Assembly: GCA_036645955.1 (NCBI GenBank)
Contig: JAVXND010000003.1
Span: forward strand, 57,032-121,031
Direction of reading: 5' to 3'
Length of the DNA: 64,000 nucleotides
Source of the DNA: Limiplasma sp036645955
GTDB lineage: Bacteria; Bacillota; Clostridia; Christensenellales; Aristaeellaceae
Both the position numbers and the translations under genes were made by a program. The notes beneath the pieces were generated by a model. It searched no databases. It had not been told where the DNA came from and saw only the letters and a list, made by a program, of their open reading frames with translations. Below are positions 17,745 to 27,358 of this stretch, piece after piece (position 1 is the stretch's first letter; each line of letters opens with the position of its first letter).

Positions 17745-19873
17745 TCGTCCTTCTCTCCGCCGTCGGGTACGGTTACCTTGCAACGGCAGGTTTCATTTGC
17801 ACAAAGATGAATCAATTCGCCGCGCTTGCTGCGTTTTTCAACCATATAACCGCCGCATTGCGGGCACTTCTCCATAATTGGTTTTTCCCAGCTTACAAAA
17901 TCACAATCCGGATATTTTTCACAGCCGAAAAACTTGCGGTTTTTCTTGCTGTTCTTCTCCATCAGCCTTGCGCCGCATTTGGGACAGGGCGCGTCAATGT
18001 ATTTGAGAATAGGCTTTGCATTGCGGCAAGTGGGAAAGTTAGGGCAAGCCAAGAACCTGCCAAAGCGACCCATCTTGTATACCATCATAGCGCCGCACTT
18101 GTCGCATTCCACATCGCTGACTTCGTCTTTGACTTCCACTTTTTCGATATGCTCCTCAGCAATGCCGAGCATTTTTTCAAAGGGCGGATAAAATTCACGC
18201 AAAATTTGCCGCCACTCTGCTTGCCCATCTTCAACAGTATCAAGCTTATCTTCAAGCGAAGCGGTAAATTCCATATCTACAATGGGCGCAAAGTATTCAG
18301 TCATCATGCTGGTTACCATGGCGCCAAGCTCGGTTGGGTATAGCCTTTTTTTATCACGCGTTACATAGCCGCGCGTGATGATGGTGGTAATGGTGGGCGC
18401 GTAGGTGCTGGGTCGCCCAATCCCTTTTTCCTCCAGCATTTTGACAAGGCTGGCTTCCGTAAAGCGCGCGGGCGGCTGTGTAAAGTGCTGGGATGCTTCA
18501 ACCGAGGTGAATACCACCTGATCTGCTTCTTTAAACACAGGCAGTACACTTTCGGGCTGTTCCTGCTCGTCATCCGTGCTTTCAATATACAAAGCGCGAT
18601 AGCCCGCAAACACCATATGCTCGCCATAATAGCGCATGTCTACGCCATTTCCGCAAATGTCCATGGTTACGGTTTGAAACTCTGCGGGCTTCATTTGGCT
18701 GGCAAGGAAACGTGCATAAATGAGCTTATACAGGTTGTATTGCTCGCGGGTCAGGGTTGCCTTTACACTATCGGGTGTGTGCTCCATATAAGTGGGACGG
18801 ATGGCTTCATGCGCGTCCTGTGCATTTTTTCGCCCCTTGTATTGGTTGGGCTGTTCAGGACAATAATCTTGGCCGTATTGTGCGGCAATCACCTCACGCG
18901 CGGCTTCAATGGCTTCTGCGGCTACGCGTACACTATCTGTACGGATATAGGTAACCAAACCGACCGTGCCCGCCTTGCCTAGGTCAATGCCTTCATAAAG
19001 CTGCTGAACCACTTGCATGGTTTTGGCGGTGGAAAAGTTGAGCTTTCGGCTTGCCTCCTGCTGTAGGCTGGAGGTGGTAAAGGGCGGCTGTGCTCGTTTG
19101 AGCTTTTCACTGCATTTTAAGCTTTTCACGGAAAAAGTGGCTTCCAAAATACGCTTTTTAGCGGCGAGCGCATCCTGTTCATTGGTGATGCTTGCTTTTT
19201 GCCCGTCCAAGCTCGAAAGCTTTGCTTCGCAGTTCATTTTTTTGCCTTTTTGGTTGTGGGCGGCAAATTCTGCCGCAATATCCCAATATTCTTCGGGAAT
19301 GAATGCGTCTATTTCTTGCTCGCGCTCCACAACCATGCGGGTGGCTACGCTTTGTACACGCCCTGCCGAAAGGCCTTTTTTAACCTTTGCCCAAAGTATC
19401 GGGCTGATTTTGTAGCCCACCAAACGGTCTAAGGCGCGGCGTGCCTGCTGTGCATCCACCCGATCCATATCAATGGCACGGGGATGCTCCAGCGCTTCCT
19501 TTACCGCTTTTTTGGTAATTTCATGAAATTCAATGCGGCATGGCTTTAATGGATCAATGTCCAGCGTGTTTGCCAAATGCCAAGAGATGGCTTCCCCTTC
19601 ACGGTCAGGGTCAGTCGCGAGATAAACGCGGGAGGCGTTTTTGGCTTCTTTTTTAATGCGTGCCAAAATTTTACCGCGTCCGCGAATGGTAATGTACTTC
19701 ATTTCGAAATCTTTTTGCGTATCCACGCCAATTTGTGATTTGGGCAAATCGCGTACATGACCTTGTGACGCTTCTACCTTATAGCCCTTGCCTAAAAACT
19801 TTTCAATGGTTTTGGCTTTCGCGGGTGATTCCACGATGACCAATTTGGTTGCGTGTGTTGTGGTTGTTGCCAT
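17741..19873 (-). CDS. topA: DNA topoisomerase I
   Basis: A type IA topoisomerase that relaxes negative supercoils. The 710-residue protein has a TOPRIM domain (E15 in VIVESPAKAKTI, D88 and D90 in TDPDREGEA), catalytic Tyr309 in GLVTYIRTDS, and three C-terminal four-Cys zinc ribbons starting CDKCGAMM, CPKCGARL and CPQCGGYM. GAGGAGG precedes the start. It lies 12 bases after dprA and overlaps trmFO, the conserved order dprA-topA-trmFO. Confidence 0.97.
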   Translation of the reverse strand: MATTTTHATKLVIVESPAKAKTIEKFLGKGYKVEASQGHVRDLPKSQIGVDTQKDFEMKYITIRGRGKILARIKKEAKNASRVYLATDPDREGEAISWHLANTLDIDPLKPCRIEFHEITKKAVKEALEHPRAIDMDRVDAQQARRALDRLVGYKISPILWAKVKKGLSAGRVQSVATRMVVEREQEIDAFIPEEYWDIAAEFAAHNQKGKKMNCEAKLSSLDGQKASITNEQDALAAKKRILEATFSVKSLKCSEKLKRAQPPFTTSSLQQEASRKLNFSTAKTMQVVQQLYEGIDLGKAGTVGLVTYIRTDSVRVAAEAIEAAREVIAAQYGQDYCPEQPNQYKGRKNAQDAHEAIRPTYMEHTPDSVKATLTREQYNLYKLIYARFLASQMKPAEFQTVTMDICGNGVDMRYYGEHMVFAGYRALYIESTDDEQEQPESVLPVFKEADQVVFTSVEASQHFTQPPARFTEASLVKMLEEKGIGRPSTYAPTITTIITRGYVTRDKKRLYPTELGAMVTSMMTEYFAPIVDMEFTASLEDKLDTVEDGQAEWRQILREFYPPFEKMLGIAEEHIEKVEVKDEVSDVECDKCGAMMVYKMGRFGRFLACPNFPTCRNAKPILKYIDAPCPKCGARLMEKNSKKNRKFFGCEKYPDCDFVSWEKPIMEKCPQCGGYMVEKRSKRGELIHLCANETCRCKVTVPDGGEKDE

Positions 19874-19885
19874 TGTGCTCCTCCT

Positions 19886-20989
19886 CTATCTACCTGCGCC
19901 GATTGGCAGGGTAAAGCGGTTGCCCGCCTCACGGGTGATATAACCGAGTATCTCCAGCATTCCGAGTTCCGATATCAACGCTTGCGCGCTTTTGCCAAGC
20001 TTCTTTGCAAGTTCATCAGCGCTTAAGGATTCAATGCGCAGCGCATCAAGGATCTGCTCCTGGTAATGGTTTAAGTTACCGGCTCTTTTGGCTTTACGCT
20101 GTGCCGCTTGAGGCGGCGAAATGCCTAAGTCCTCCAGCAAATCCTGTGCGCAGGTAACAATACGCGCACCCTCACGCAATATGGTATGCGGCCCTTCGCA
20201 ACCTATGGTGCCCACATGGCCTGGCACCGCAAAAACCTCTCGCCCCTGTGCCAGTGCAGAGGATACGGTGTGCATACCGCCGCTCTTGATCTTGCCCTCT
20301 ACAAAAACCACACCAAGACTTAATCCAGAGATGATGCGGTTACGGTGCGGAAAATGGTAAGCTGTGGGTTCCGCATTTAACGGATATTCGCTAATGATCA
20401 GTCCAATTCCTCCGGCAATTTTTCGAAGCAAGGGGGTATGCTCTGGCGGATAGGGTACGTTGATGCCGCTTCCAAGCACCCCTATGGTGTGGCCATTCAC
20501 CAACAGCGCACCCTGATGCGCCGCCGCATCAATGCCGCGCGCAAGGCCGCTCACCACGCAAACATCGGCATTGCAAAGCCCCTGCGCAAGAATACCCGCC
20601 ATTTCCTGACCGTAGCTGCTGGCCTTTCGCGTGCCGACAATGGCCACGGCTGGCATTTGTAAACATTCCACACGCCCCGCGTAATAGAGCAAATAGGGCG
20701 GATCGTCAATATGCTTGAGCATTTCGGGGTATGCTTCATCTGCTTGAAAAAGCAAATGTACATTGCGCTTGTTGAGCTCCGCAATCAAGTCATCCATAGC
20801 CGCTTTGCAATGCAAGCGGTTGAGCTTTTCATGGGAGGAGGGCTGAAAGCATGCACTGCCGTGCATTGCAAAGCCGTCCCATATGCCCTGCGCAGTTTCA
20901 AATTCAAACGTTAATTCCTGTACACGCTTGGGCGTAATTTCGGCGGAGGACAGCCATAGCAAGCATCTTTGTTCTTGGTTTAAAGTCAT
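19886..20989 (-). CDS. dprA: DNA-processing protein DprA (Smf)
   Basis: DprA loads RecA onto incoming single-stranded DNA during natural transformation. The 367-residue protein has a SAM-like N-terminal part, the Rossmann-like DprA domain (VAIVGTRKASSYGQEMAG, VVSGLARGIDAAAHQGAL, FPHRNRIISGLS) and a C-terminal winged-helix-like segment (about 300-360). GGAGGT precedes the start, 7 bases after yifB. Together with the ComM-like gene it suggests a DNA-uptake or recombination function, although most Clostridia are not known to be competent. Confidence 0.94.
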   Translation of the reverse strand: MTLNQEQRCLLWLSSAEITPKRVQELTFEFETAQGIWDGFAMHGSACFQPSSHEKLNRLHCKAAMDDLIAELNKRNVHLLFQADEAYPEMLKHIDDPPYLLYYAGRVECLQMPAVAIVGTRKASSYGQEMAGILAQGLCNADVCVVSGLARGIDAAAHQGALLVNGHTIGVLGSGINVPYPPEHTPLLRKIAGGIGLIISEYPLNAEPTAYHFPHRNRIISGLSLGVVFVEGKIKSGGMHTVSSALAQGREVFAVPGHVGTIGCEGPHTILREGARIVTCAQDLLEDLGISPPQAAQRKAKRAGNLNHYQEQILDALRIESLSADELAKKLGKSAQALISELGMLEILGYITREAGNRFTLPIGAGR

Positions 20990-20996
20990 TATTGGG

Positions 20997-22529
20997 CTAC
21001 CTCCAATATCTGCCGTCTACATTGCGGTATTGAATGGCTTGCGCCACATCCTGCGCTTGAATGGCCGTATGCCCTGCCAAATCCGCAATGGTGCGTGCCA
21101 CCTTGCGAATGCGCGAATAGGTGCGCATGCTGATATGAAAGCGTTCCACAGCCTGATGAAGCAAGTTTTTTGCCGCCGCATCCAAAACGCAGAAGCTTTC
21201 CACTCCGTTTTGATCCAGCTGTGCGTTGCAGAAAATGTTCAGCTCTTTGTAGCGCTCTTGCTGCATTCTCCGCGCATTTAGCACGCGCTTTTGCACGGTG
21301 GCGCTATCCTCCTGTACCTTTATGGATTCGATTTCTTCAATGGAAACCGCATCCATTTCCACCTGAATGTCAATCCGATCCAGCAATGGCCCGCTGATCT
21401 TGCCTAAATACCGCTTGATTTCATTGGCGGTACAGCGGCATTCCTTATGCTTACTGCCTAGGTTGCCGCATGGACAGGGATTCATGCCCGCTACAAACAT
21501 ACAATTGCTTTGGTAGTGGCTCTGACCATTCACGCGCGTGATGTTTACCACACCATCCTCAAGCGGTTGCCTGAGCGCCTCTAAGGTTCCGCGCTGAAAT
21601 TCGGGCAGCTCATCCAAAAACAACACGCCGTTGTGTGAAAGGGACACTTCACCGGGCTTTGCGCGCATGCCGCCGCCAATCATTGCAGGCATGGATATGT
21701 TGTGATGCGGCGAACGGAATGGCCGTACGGTCATGAGTCCAGAATTTTCGCGAAGCTCCCCTGCGGCTGAATGGATCAATGTGGTTTCCAGCGCTTCCTG
21801 ATAGGTAAGCGGCGGCAAAATACTGGGCAAGCAACGCGCAAGCATGGTTTTGCCGCTGCCTGGAATGCCCACCATCAGCAGGTTGTGGCCGCCGGCCGCC
21901 GCTACTTCAAGCGCCCTTCGCGCAATGGTCTGCCCCTTGACAGCCTTTAAATCGTGGGTGACTGCCTGTGTTTTGAGCAGCTGGTCATAGGTCACGTAAG
22001 GTTGCTTTGTTAACAGCTTTTTGCCGTTTAAGTGCTCATATACCTGCCTGAGCGATTCCGCTGGATAAACGTCCACATTGCCGATGCACTCGCATTCTTT
22101 GGCGTTTTGCTTGGGCAAAATCACGGTGGTAATGCCATGCTCTGCGGCTGTAATCACCATGCCCAAAGCTCCGCGGATGGGCATGAGCCTGCCTTGAAGC
22201 GACAATTCACCTAGAAGCATGGTTTGTTCAATCCCTCGAAACGCATCGGGGCGTTTTGCGGATAGCAGTGCCATGGCGATGGCCAATTCAAAGGCGGTTC
22301 CTTCTTTTTTCACATCCGCCGGTGCCAGGTTCACGGTCACTCGGCCAAAGGGAAAATCATATCCGCTGACACTGATCGCGGCACGAATGCGATCACGGCT
22401 CTCCTTGACCGCGGCGCTCGGCAGGCCGACAATTTCAAAGCTGAGCATACCCGTGTTGATAAAAACCTCTACCTCCACAGGGTAGCCATTCACGCCGTCC
22501 AAGCCGCAGGAAATCGTCTTTGCGAGCAC
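20997..22529 (-). CDS. comM: YifB/ComM-type AAA+ magnesium-chelatase-like protein
   Basis: ComM is a hexameric helicase that aids branch migration during transformation; in many bacteria the role of YifB is less clear. The 510-residue protein has an N-terminal Lon-S5-like domain (about 1-165), Walker A GIPGSGKTMLARC, the segment SLSHNGVLFLDELPEF with the Walker B Asp, and a zinc-binding GMNPCPCGNLGSKHKECRC. I prefer the GTG start at 22529 (GAAGG just upstream, giving the usual LAKTIS N-terminus) to the in-frame GTG at 22547. Confidence 0.92.
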   Translation of the reverse strand: MLAKTISCGLDGVNGYPVEVEVFINTGMLSFEIVGLPSAAVKESRDRIRAAISVSGYDFPFGRVTVNLAPADVKKEGTAFELAIAMALLSAKRPDAFRGIEQTMLLGELSLQGRLMPIRGALGMVITAAEHGITTVILPKQNAKECECIGNVDVYPAESLRQVYEHLNGKKLLTKQPYVTYDQLLKTQAVTHDLKAVKGQTIARRALEVAAAGGHNLLMVGIPGSGKTMLARCLPSILPPLTYQEALETTLIHSAAGELRENSGLMTVRPFRSPHHNISMPAMIGGGMRAKPGEVSLSHNGVLFLDELPEFQRGTLEALRQPLEDGVVNITRVNGQSHYQSNCMFVAGMNPCPCGNLGSKHKECRCTANEIKRYLGKISGPLLDRIDIQVEMDAVSIEEIESIKVQEDSATVQKRVLNARRMQQERYKELNIFCNAQLDQNGVESFCVLDAAAKNLLHQAVERFHISMRTYSRIRKVARTIADLAGHTAIQAQDVAQAIQYRNVDGRYWR

Positions 22530-22553
22530 TTTTGTACCTTCTTTCACGCGAGG

Positions 22554-25500
22554 TTAATAATATATTTTGGGGAACCATTTCATAGCGTCAAGCCATTGCG
22601 TACTGGTGAGTGTGCCTGATGCATAAGGGAAGAACAGGATAAAGAAGAGGATGGACATACCCACATAGGCAACCATGATCCCAAGGCGAAGCTTCTTTTT
22701 GCTTTGAGGCAATAGGTTCAGCATCCAAACGGTTGCCAGTATGATAAAGGGCAGGCTTGCAAAATAGTGGTAGATATACATGCCGCGCGGCACAAGCACC
22801 CAAGGCAGATATTGCGCAAGGAAGCCGATCACAATCACGGGCAATGTCATATCTCCATTGCCGCGGCGTAAGCTCAACCCATTTTTTACACTCACGTATT
22901 TGAGTGTAAAAGCAAGCAATACCCCAATCATGCATACCGCGCCTACATAGAACACCCAAGGATTGCCCATACACATAATGGTGGAAGCAAAACCTGCGGG
23001 CTCAAAATCATCCTGCGCAAACCACATGGGCTTTAATATCAACGGCCATTGCCACCATGGCGAATGAAAGGGATGATCCATACCAAGGCCGGGTGTGGAA
23101 TGGTAGCTTAGCATGGATTCCTGCGCGGCAACAATGCGCTTGATGGAAACAGGGCCTGTTGGAGATAGGTAGGGAATATAGCTCAGGTAGTAGATGGCGG
23201 CAGGCACAAGCACAAAAAACAGCACACAAAAGCCACAGGTAATCAGGATGCGCTTGAGTGTAAATTCCTGTGCACCTAGCAGGCGCTTGCGTTGGTCCTC
23301 ATTCAATGCGGCAACCGCTTCTTCGTTAAGCTCAAGGCTGTAAGCCGCATTGCTTGCGCGGTATTGGCGGAAAATGGCAACAAAGAAGAGCACCGCCAGC
23401 CCTGCGGCAGAATAGAAACCAATCCATTTGCTGGCAATGGAAAGCCCCATCATGATGCCGCAAAGGGCGAGCGGAATAAGGCTTTTCCAAAAGGTTTGGT
23501 TCCAAAGACGCGGCTTTTCATCCTTCGGAATGGCAAACACATCCGTTTGCATGTATCTGGTCATGAACCAAAAGCTCACAATGATGAAAAACACAGGGAA
23601 GGAATCAATGGTGGCAATTCGCGTTTGGGTAAAGTGCATTAAGTCGAAGGTGAACGCGAGCATCGCAACCGTTGCCAGACTGCGCTTTTTGGTGAGCTGT
23701 AATGCAAGCAGGTAGAGCGCAGGCAGCATGAGCACACCTATGAAAGCACCCGCAAAGCGCCAGCCAAAGGGGGTCATGCCAAAAAGAGCAATCCCCAGCG
23801 ACATGATGAGCTTCCCAAGCGGCGGATGGGTGGTTTCGTAGGGCGCAATGCCATGAAGATGCTCGTAAGCGGTGCGGGCATGATAAATTTCATCAAAGTA
23901 GGTTCCATTATACCAGCTAGGCTCGCCTACGCAAGTAAAAGACTCGTTAATCAAGTCCTCCACAGGCTTTGCTTCACTCAGCATTTGGTTGTTTGCGCCT
24001 GTGTGCTCAAGCAGTGTGAGGGGCAAATTTGTGCCGTCTTTGCCACGCGCTACGATTTCAAACAGATTAAGCCCTGCTTCTTCCGCATTGAGCCGCAAAT
24101 ACTTTCCCGTAAGCCACAGAATTTCATCCGCATTCACATATTTTGGGTACTCTGTTTGTCCATCCACGGTTTCAGCCTTCACAGCGTAATTCCAGCGGTA
24201 GCAAAGACCTTGCTCCATACGGCACGGATGGTTTTGCGACCAATGAACGCCGTCTTCACTTACGGAAATGGAAAAATCATTGTAGCTCACACCCGCATAG
24301 TATTGAACGCTGAAGGTTTGAGAATGGCCGAGATCAAACACGACCTGTTCCTCTGCTGAAGTGGATACCCAGCCAGGCTGTGGCGCAGCAGTGGAACCCA
24401 AATGCGAGAAAGCAAGCACCGCATACAGTACCGCCGTGATTCCCATGATGAGCCAATCCTGATAACGCAGTGAAAGCCGTGCATTCTTGGGTGAAAGCAG
24501 CATTTGTTGGTAGGAGGGCGGTATATCGGTACTGCGTTCACCTGCTTGTGCAGGCACCTCCAATGCTTTTTCCTTGCGAATGCCGAAAGCACCGATCCAA
24601 CCCGCATAAGCACATAGCAGTAGGTTGCTTATGCATAGCACGAGGTTCAACCCGAGCGTATCCAGGTTCATATGCCCAAGCTCTCGACCAAGCATAATGG
24701 AGTTGTTAAGCACAATGGCAGTGTTGATAAAGGTTGTGATTGAAAAACCCACGCAAAGCACAAGCATGCGCCGATCCTTGGTGGTAATGTAGGCCAAAAG
24801 CAATAGGAGAAGCGCAGGAAACAGATAGCGCTCGTGCATTTTGATGCCAAGCACGTAAATGCCAATGAGCACAAGCGCCATATAAAAAGGCAAATGCTCT
24901 GCACATTGGTCCTTTAGCATACAAAGAAGCGCAAACGCAAACAAATAGCCCATCATGGCATAGCCGTACACGCTATAATCGGCGGGGATGAAGCAAAGCA
25001 CAACCTGTACAAGCGCAAACAGACCAGAAAGCAAGGAAAGCTGAACCTGCTTGTTTTGGATCGTAATGGCTTGTTTCTTGATCTTTTGGCGAATCAACAG
25101 CGCCGCCGCAATCGCGGCAGAAAAAGCCGCAGTCATAGCGGGCAACAGCAACGGGATTTGGGCTGTAAGCGACGTCCACGTGGAGCGGTTATCACTGATT
25201 AAGTAGTAGAGATTGGCGGTGTTGAGTGTTGTATAGGCATAGGAAGAAAGCGTATCGCTATACAGCTTGAAAAGCCAGCCGCTATCCAGCTCGGGGTTTA
25301 ACGAAAATGGAACCACAATTGCGAGCGCCGCAAGCACAGAAGCGCCCAACCCAATTCCCATGTGTTTCCATTGCGCATAGCGCTCGCTTTTTGTCTGCTT
25401 GCTGCACAGGCACATGAGTAGCCATATGCCGCCAACAGGCGTAAAGAGCAGTGCCTGCGGCTTTACAAGCGCGGAAACAATGAACATCGGCAGGGCAAAA

Positions 25501-26720
25501 TGCCATTTTTTATCCATGGCAAAGAGGGTGGTCAGCATGAGCAGCAGTGCAAGCGCAGAGTCCATTTGTCCCCATGCCGCGCCGTTCACCAGCACAGCGG
25601 GATTGAGCGCATAAAGGGCTGCGATGATCAGCGCCGATGTATTGCTGATGCGCTTTTTTGCAAAGGCAAACAGGACTATTGCGCCTAGCAGGTCACACAG
25701 GATTGGCATGAATTTTACAATCAATATGGATAGAGATGAATTTTCAAAGCCAGCTGCGTCTAGCATCAATCCCGCTGGCCACAGCAACAGCATGCCTCCC
25801 GGCGGATAATCGCAAAAATAGGTGGCTGGGGAATAAAAGCCCATGGGACCCTTTTGCGCCATGCGCGTGCTCCAAGCAAGAAAACAGTTGATATCTACCT
25901 CGTAGCCCGAAACCTGATAGCCAAGAAAAAGGCGAACCGCTAACGCAATCAGCAGCAGCATGCCAAATAAATATGGAATGATGCGATTGCTTTGCTTTAC
26001 AAGCAATGGCCGTGAGAAGGCATATAGAAGCAAAAAAGCGAAAGCGCAAAGCACGAACCAAAGGATGTTTTTTTGTGCGGCGGTATTGCCGTTGACTTCC
26101 TCCACAGCCTCAGAAGCTTGGCTTGGCGCATTGTACCACACCGAAGCCGTAACGCCTGTGGGAAGCTCGGTTACTTTTTCCAAAACAATATCGTCAAAAA
26201 AAGCCTTGCCTGTGCTTTCGGAGCCGTAGCCGCCTATGCGCACAGCCAGGGGAAGCTCTGTTTGCTGTTCCCCTGTTTCCCCAAACCATTCTATGAACTG
26301 CCAATCGCCATCGCCCGCATAAAGGCGGTCGGAAAACGCATAAACATCTTCAATGGCGAGGTTTGCGCCGTTGCCATCTTCCCCCATGCTTTCCACCCAT
26401 ACATAGCCAGACAGGCGGTAAAGCGTTTCAGGCTCTACATGAACGGTGCAAATAAGCCGTGCATCGTTGAGGCTTGCATTTTCAATCAATGCGCTATATT
26501 GTCCGTTATGCGCCCGTTCAGAGCTTACCGTCATGCGAGAATACCCCTCTTGATTGCGATAAGCCAAGGGATACCAATCCACCGCATCGCCTGCGGAATC
26601 AAGCATTTCAAAGCCGCCATTATCCAATAGGTTGTTGTTTTCAGCTTCTGCAAACACAAGCATGGGAAGCAGGCAGCATAGTATGAATAGCAGGCAAAGA
26701 AAAGAGCTTGTTTTTTTCAT
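22554..26720 (-). CDS. Double GT-C membrane glycosyltransferase with lectin-like domains
   Basis: A 1388-residue membrane protein with unusual architecture. It starts with a signal peptide (1-24) and a carbohydrate-binding-like beta domain (about 28-185, NLLDNGGFE). A first GT-C module with many membrane helices follows (about 215-720, with VDINCFLAW and CDYPPGG). Next come an extracytoplasmic discoidin-like domain (about 770-900, FSISVSEDGVHWS) and a second GT-C module of the protein O-mannosyltransferase type (about 925-1388, with FDEIYHARTAYEHLHG and THPPLGKLIM). Such enzymes use polyprenyl-phosphate sugars outside the membrane. It overlaps rnhB by 4 bases. The acceptor is unknown. Confidence 0.85.
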   Translation of the reverse strand: MKKTSSFLCLLFILCCLLPMLVFAEAENNNLLDNGGFEMLDSAGDAVDWYPLAYRNQEGYSRMTVSSERAHNGQYSALIENASLNDARLICTVHVEPETLYRLSGYVWVESMGEDGNGANLAIEDVYAFSDRLYAGDGDWQFIEWFGETGEQQTELPLAVRIGGYGSESTGKAFFDDIVLEKVTELPTGVTASVWYNAPSQASEAVEEVNGNTAAQKNILWFVLCAFAFLLLYAFSRPLLVKQSNRIIPYLFGMLLLIALAVRLFLGYQVSGYEVDINCFLAWSTRMAQKGPMGFYSPATYFCDYPPGGMLLLWPAGLMLDAAGFENSSLSILIVKFMPILCDLLGAIVLFAFAKKRISNTSALIIAALYALNPAVLVNGAAWGQMDSALALLLMLTTLFAMDKKWHFALPMFIVSALVKPQALLFTPVGGIWLLMCLCSKQTKSERYAQWKHMGIGLGASVLAALAIVVPFSLNPELDSGWLFKLYSDTLSSYAYTTLNTANLYYLISDNRSTWTSLTAQIPLLLPAMTAAFSAAIAAALLIRQKIKKQAITIQNKQVQLSLLSGLFALVQVVLCFIPADYSVYGYAMMGYLFAFALLCMLKDQCAEHLPFYMALVLIGIYVLGIKMHERYLFPALLLLLLAYITTKDRRMLVLCVGFSITTFINTAIVLNNSIMLGRELGHMNLDTLGLNLVLCISNLLLCAYAGWIGAFGIRKEKALEVPAQAGERSTDIPPSYQQMLLSPKNARLSLRYQDWLIMGITAVLYAVLAFSHLGSTAAPQPGWVSTSAEEQVVFDLGHSQTFSVQYYAGVSYNDFSISVSEDGVHWSQNHPCRMEQGLCYRWNYAVKAETVDGQTEYPKYVNADEILWLTGKYLRLNAEEAGLNLFEIVARGKDGTNLPLTLLEHTGANNQMLSEAKPVEDLINESFTCVGEPSWYNGTYFDEIYHARTAYEHLHGIAPYETTHPPLGKLIMSLGIALFGMTPFGWRFAGAFIGVLMLPALYLLALQLTKKRSLATVAMLAFTFDLMHFTQTRIATIDSFPVFFIIVSFWFMTRYMQTDVFAIPKDEKPRLWNQTFWKSLIPLALCGIMMGLSIASKWIGFYSAAGLAVLFFVAIFRQYRASNAAYSLELNEEAVAALNEDQRKRLLGAQEFTLKRILITCGFCVLFFVLVPAAIYYLSYIPYLSPTGPVSIKRIVAAQESMLSYHSTPGLGMDHPFHSPWWQWPLILKPMWFAQDDFEPAGFASTIMCMGNPWVFYVGAVCMIGVLLAFTLKYVSVKNGLSLRRGNGDMTLPVIVIGFLAQYLPWVLVPRGMYIYHYFASLPFIILATVWMLNLLPQSKKKLRLGIMVAYVGMSILFFILFFPYASGTLTSTQWLDAMKWFPKIYY

Positions 26721-27358
26721 TCAACTGTTTCCTCCCCGATGAAGTTTCCGATAAAGCCACGGCGATGCTCAGGCGTAGGGCCAAAGTGTTTGAGCGCCGC
26801 AATGTGCTCTGCGGTGCCATAGCCCATATTGCGCTCAAAACCGTATTGGGGATACTGCTCCGCATAGGCTTTCATTTGGCGGTCCCGCGTGACTTTGGCA
26901 ACAATGCTGGCCGCCGCAACATTGTAGCTGGTTTGATCTCCGCGAATAATGGGCATTGTGGGAAATGGCAAATACAGAAATTGCACTGCGTCTACAAGGC
27001 AAAGCGTTGCGGGAGCCTGATCGGCCGCGCGTTCCATGGCAAGCCTTGTTGCGTTTAATATGTTCATTTGATCAATTTCCTGCGCGCTGGCTTGCCCTAC
27101 ACCCACGTAAATAGCACATGCATGGATTTGCTCAAAAAGCTCTTCACGCCGTGCGGCGCTGAGCTTTTTGCTATCGTCTATCCATGGATAAAGCGGTTCC
27201 ATGGGCATGATGACACAGGCGGCAACCACGTTGCCAACCAGCGGGCCGCGGCCCGCCTCATCCATGCCCGCTAGTGAGCTGCCAAAGCCCAAATGTGCTT
27301 CATCGTAAGCTACCAGCTCACGAAAATGCGCCATTCGCTTCTCAGAAGGCTTGGCCAT
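26717..27358 (-). CDS. rnhB: Ribonuclease HII
   Basis: RNase HII cuts 5' of ribonucleotides embedded in DNA. The 213-residue protein shows the metal-binding acids in AGMDEAGRGPLVG and in the LVDAVQFL segment, the IDDSKKLSAARRE motif, and SIVAKVTRDRQM near residue 155. It overlaps the end of ylqF by 17 bases and the start of the large glycosyltransferase gene by 4. The ylqF-rnhB pairing is conserved in Bacillota. Confidence 0.95.
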   Translation of the reverse strand: MAKPSEKRMAHFRELVAYDEAHLGFGSSLAGMDEAGRGPLVGNVVAACVIMPMEPLYPWIDDSKKLSAARREELFEQIHACAIYVGVGQASAQEIDQMNILNATRLAMERAADQAPATLCLVDAVQFLYLPFPTMPIIRGDQTSYNVAAASIVAKVTRDRQMKAYAEQYPQYGFERNMGYGTAEHIAALKHFGPTPEHRRGFIGNFIGEETVE

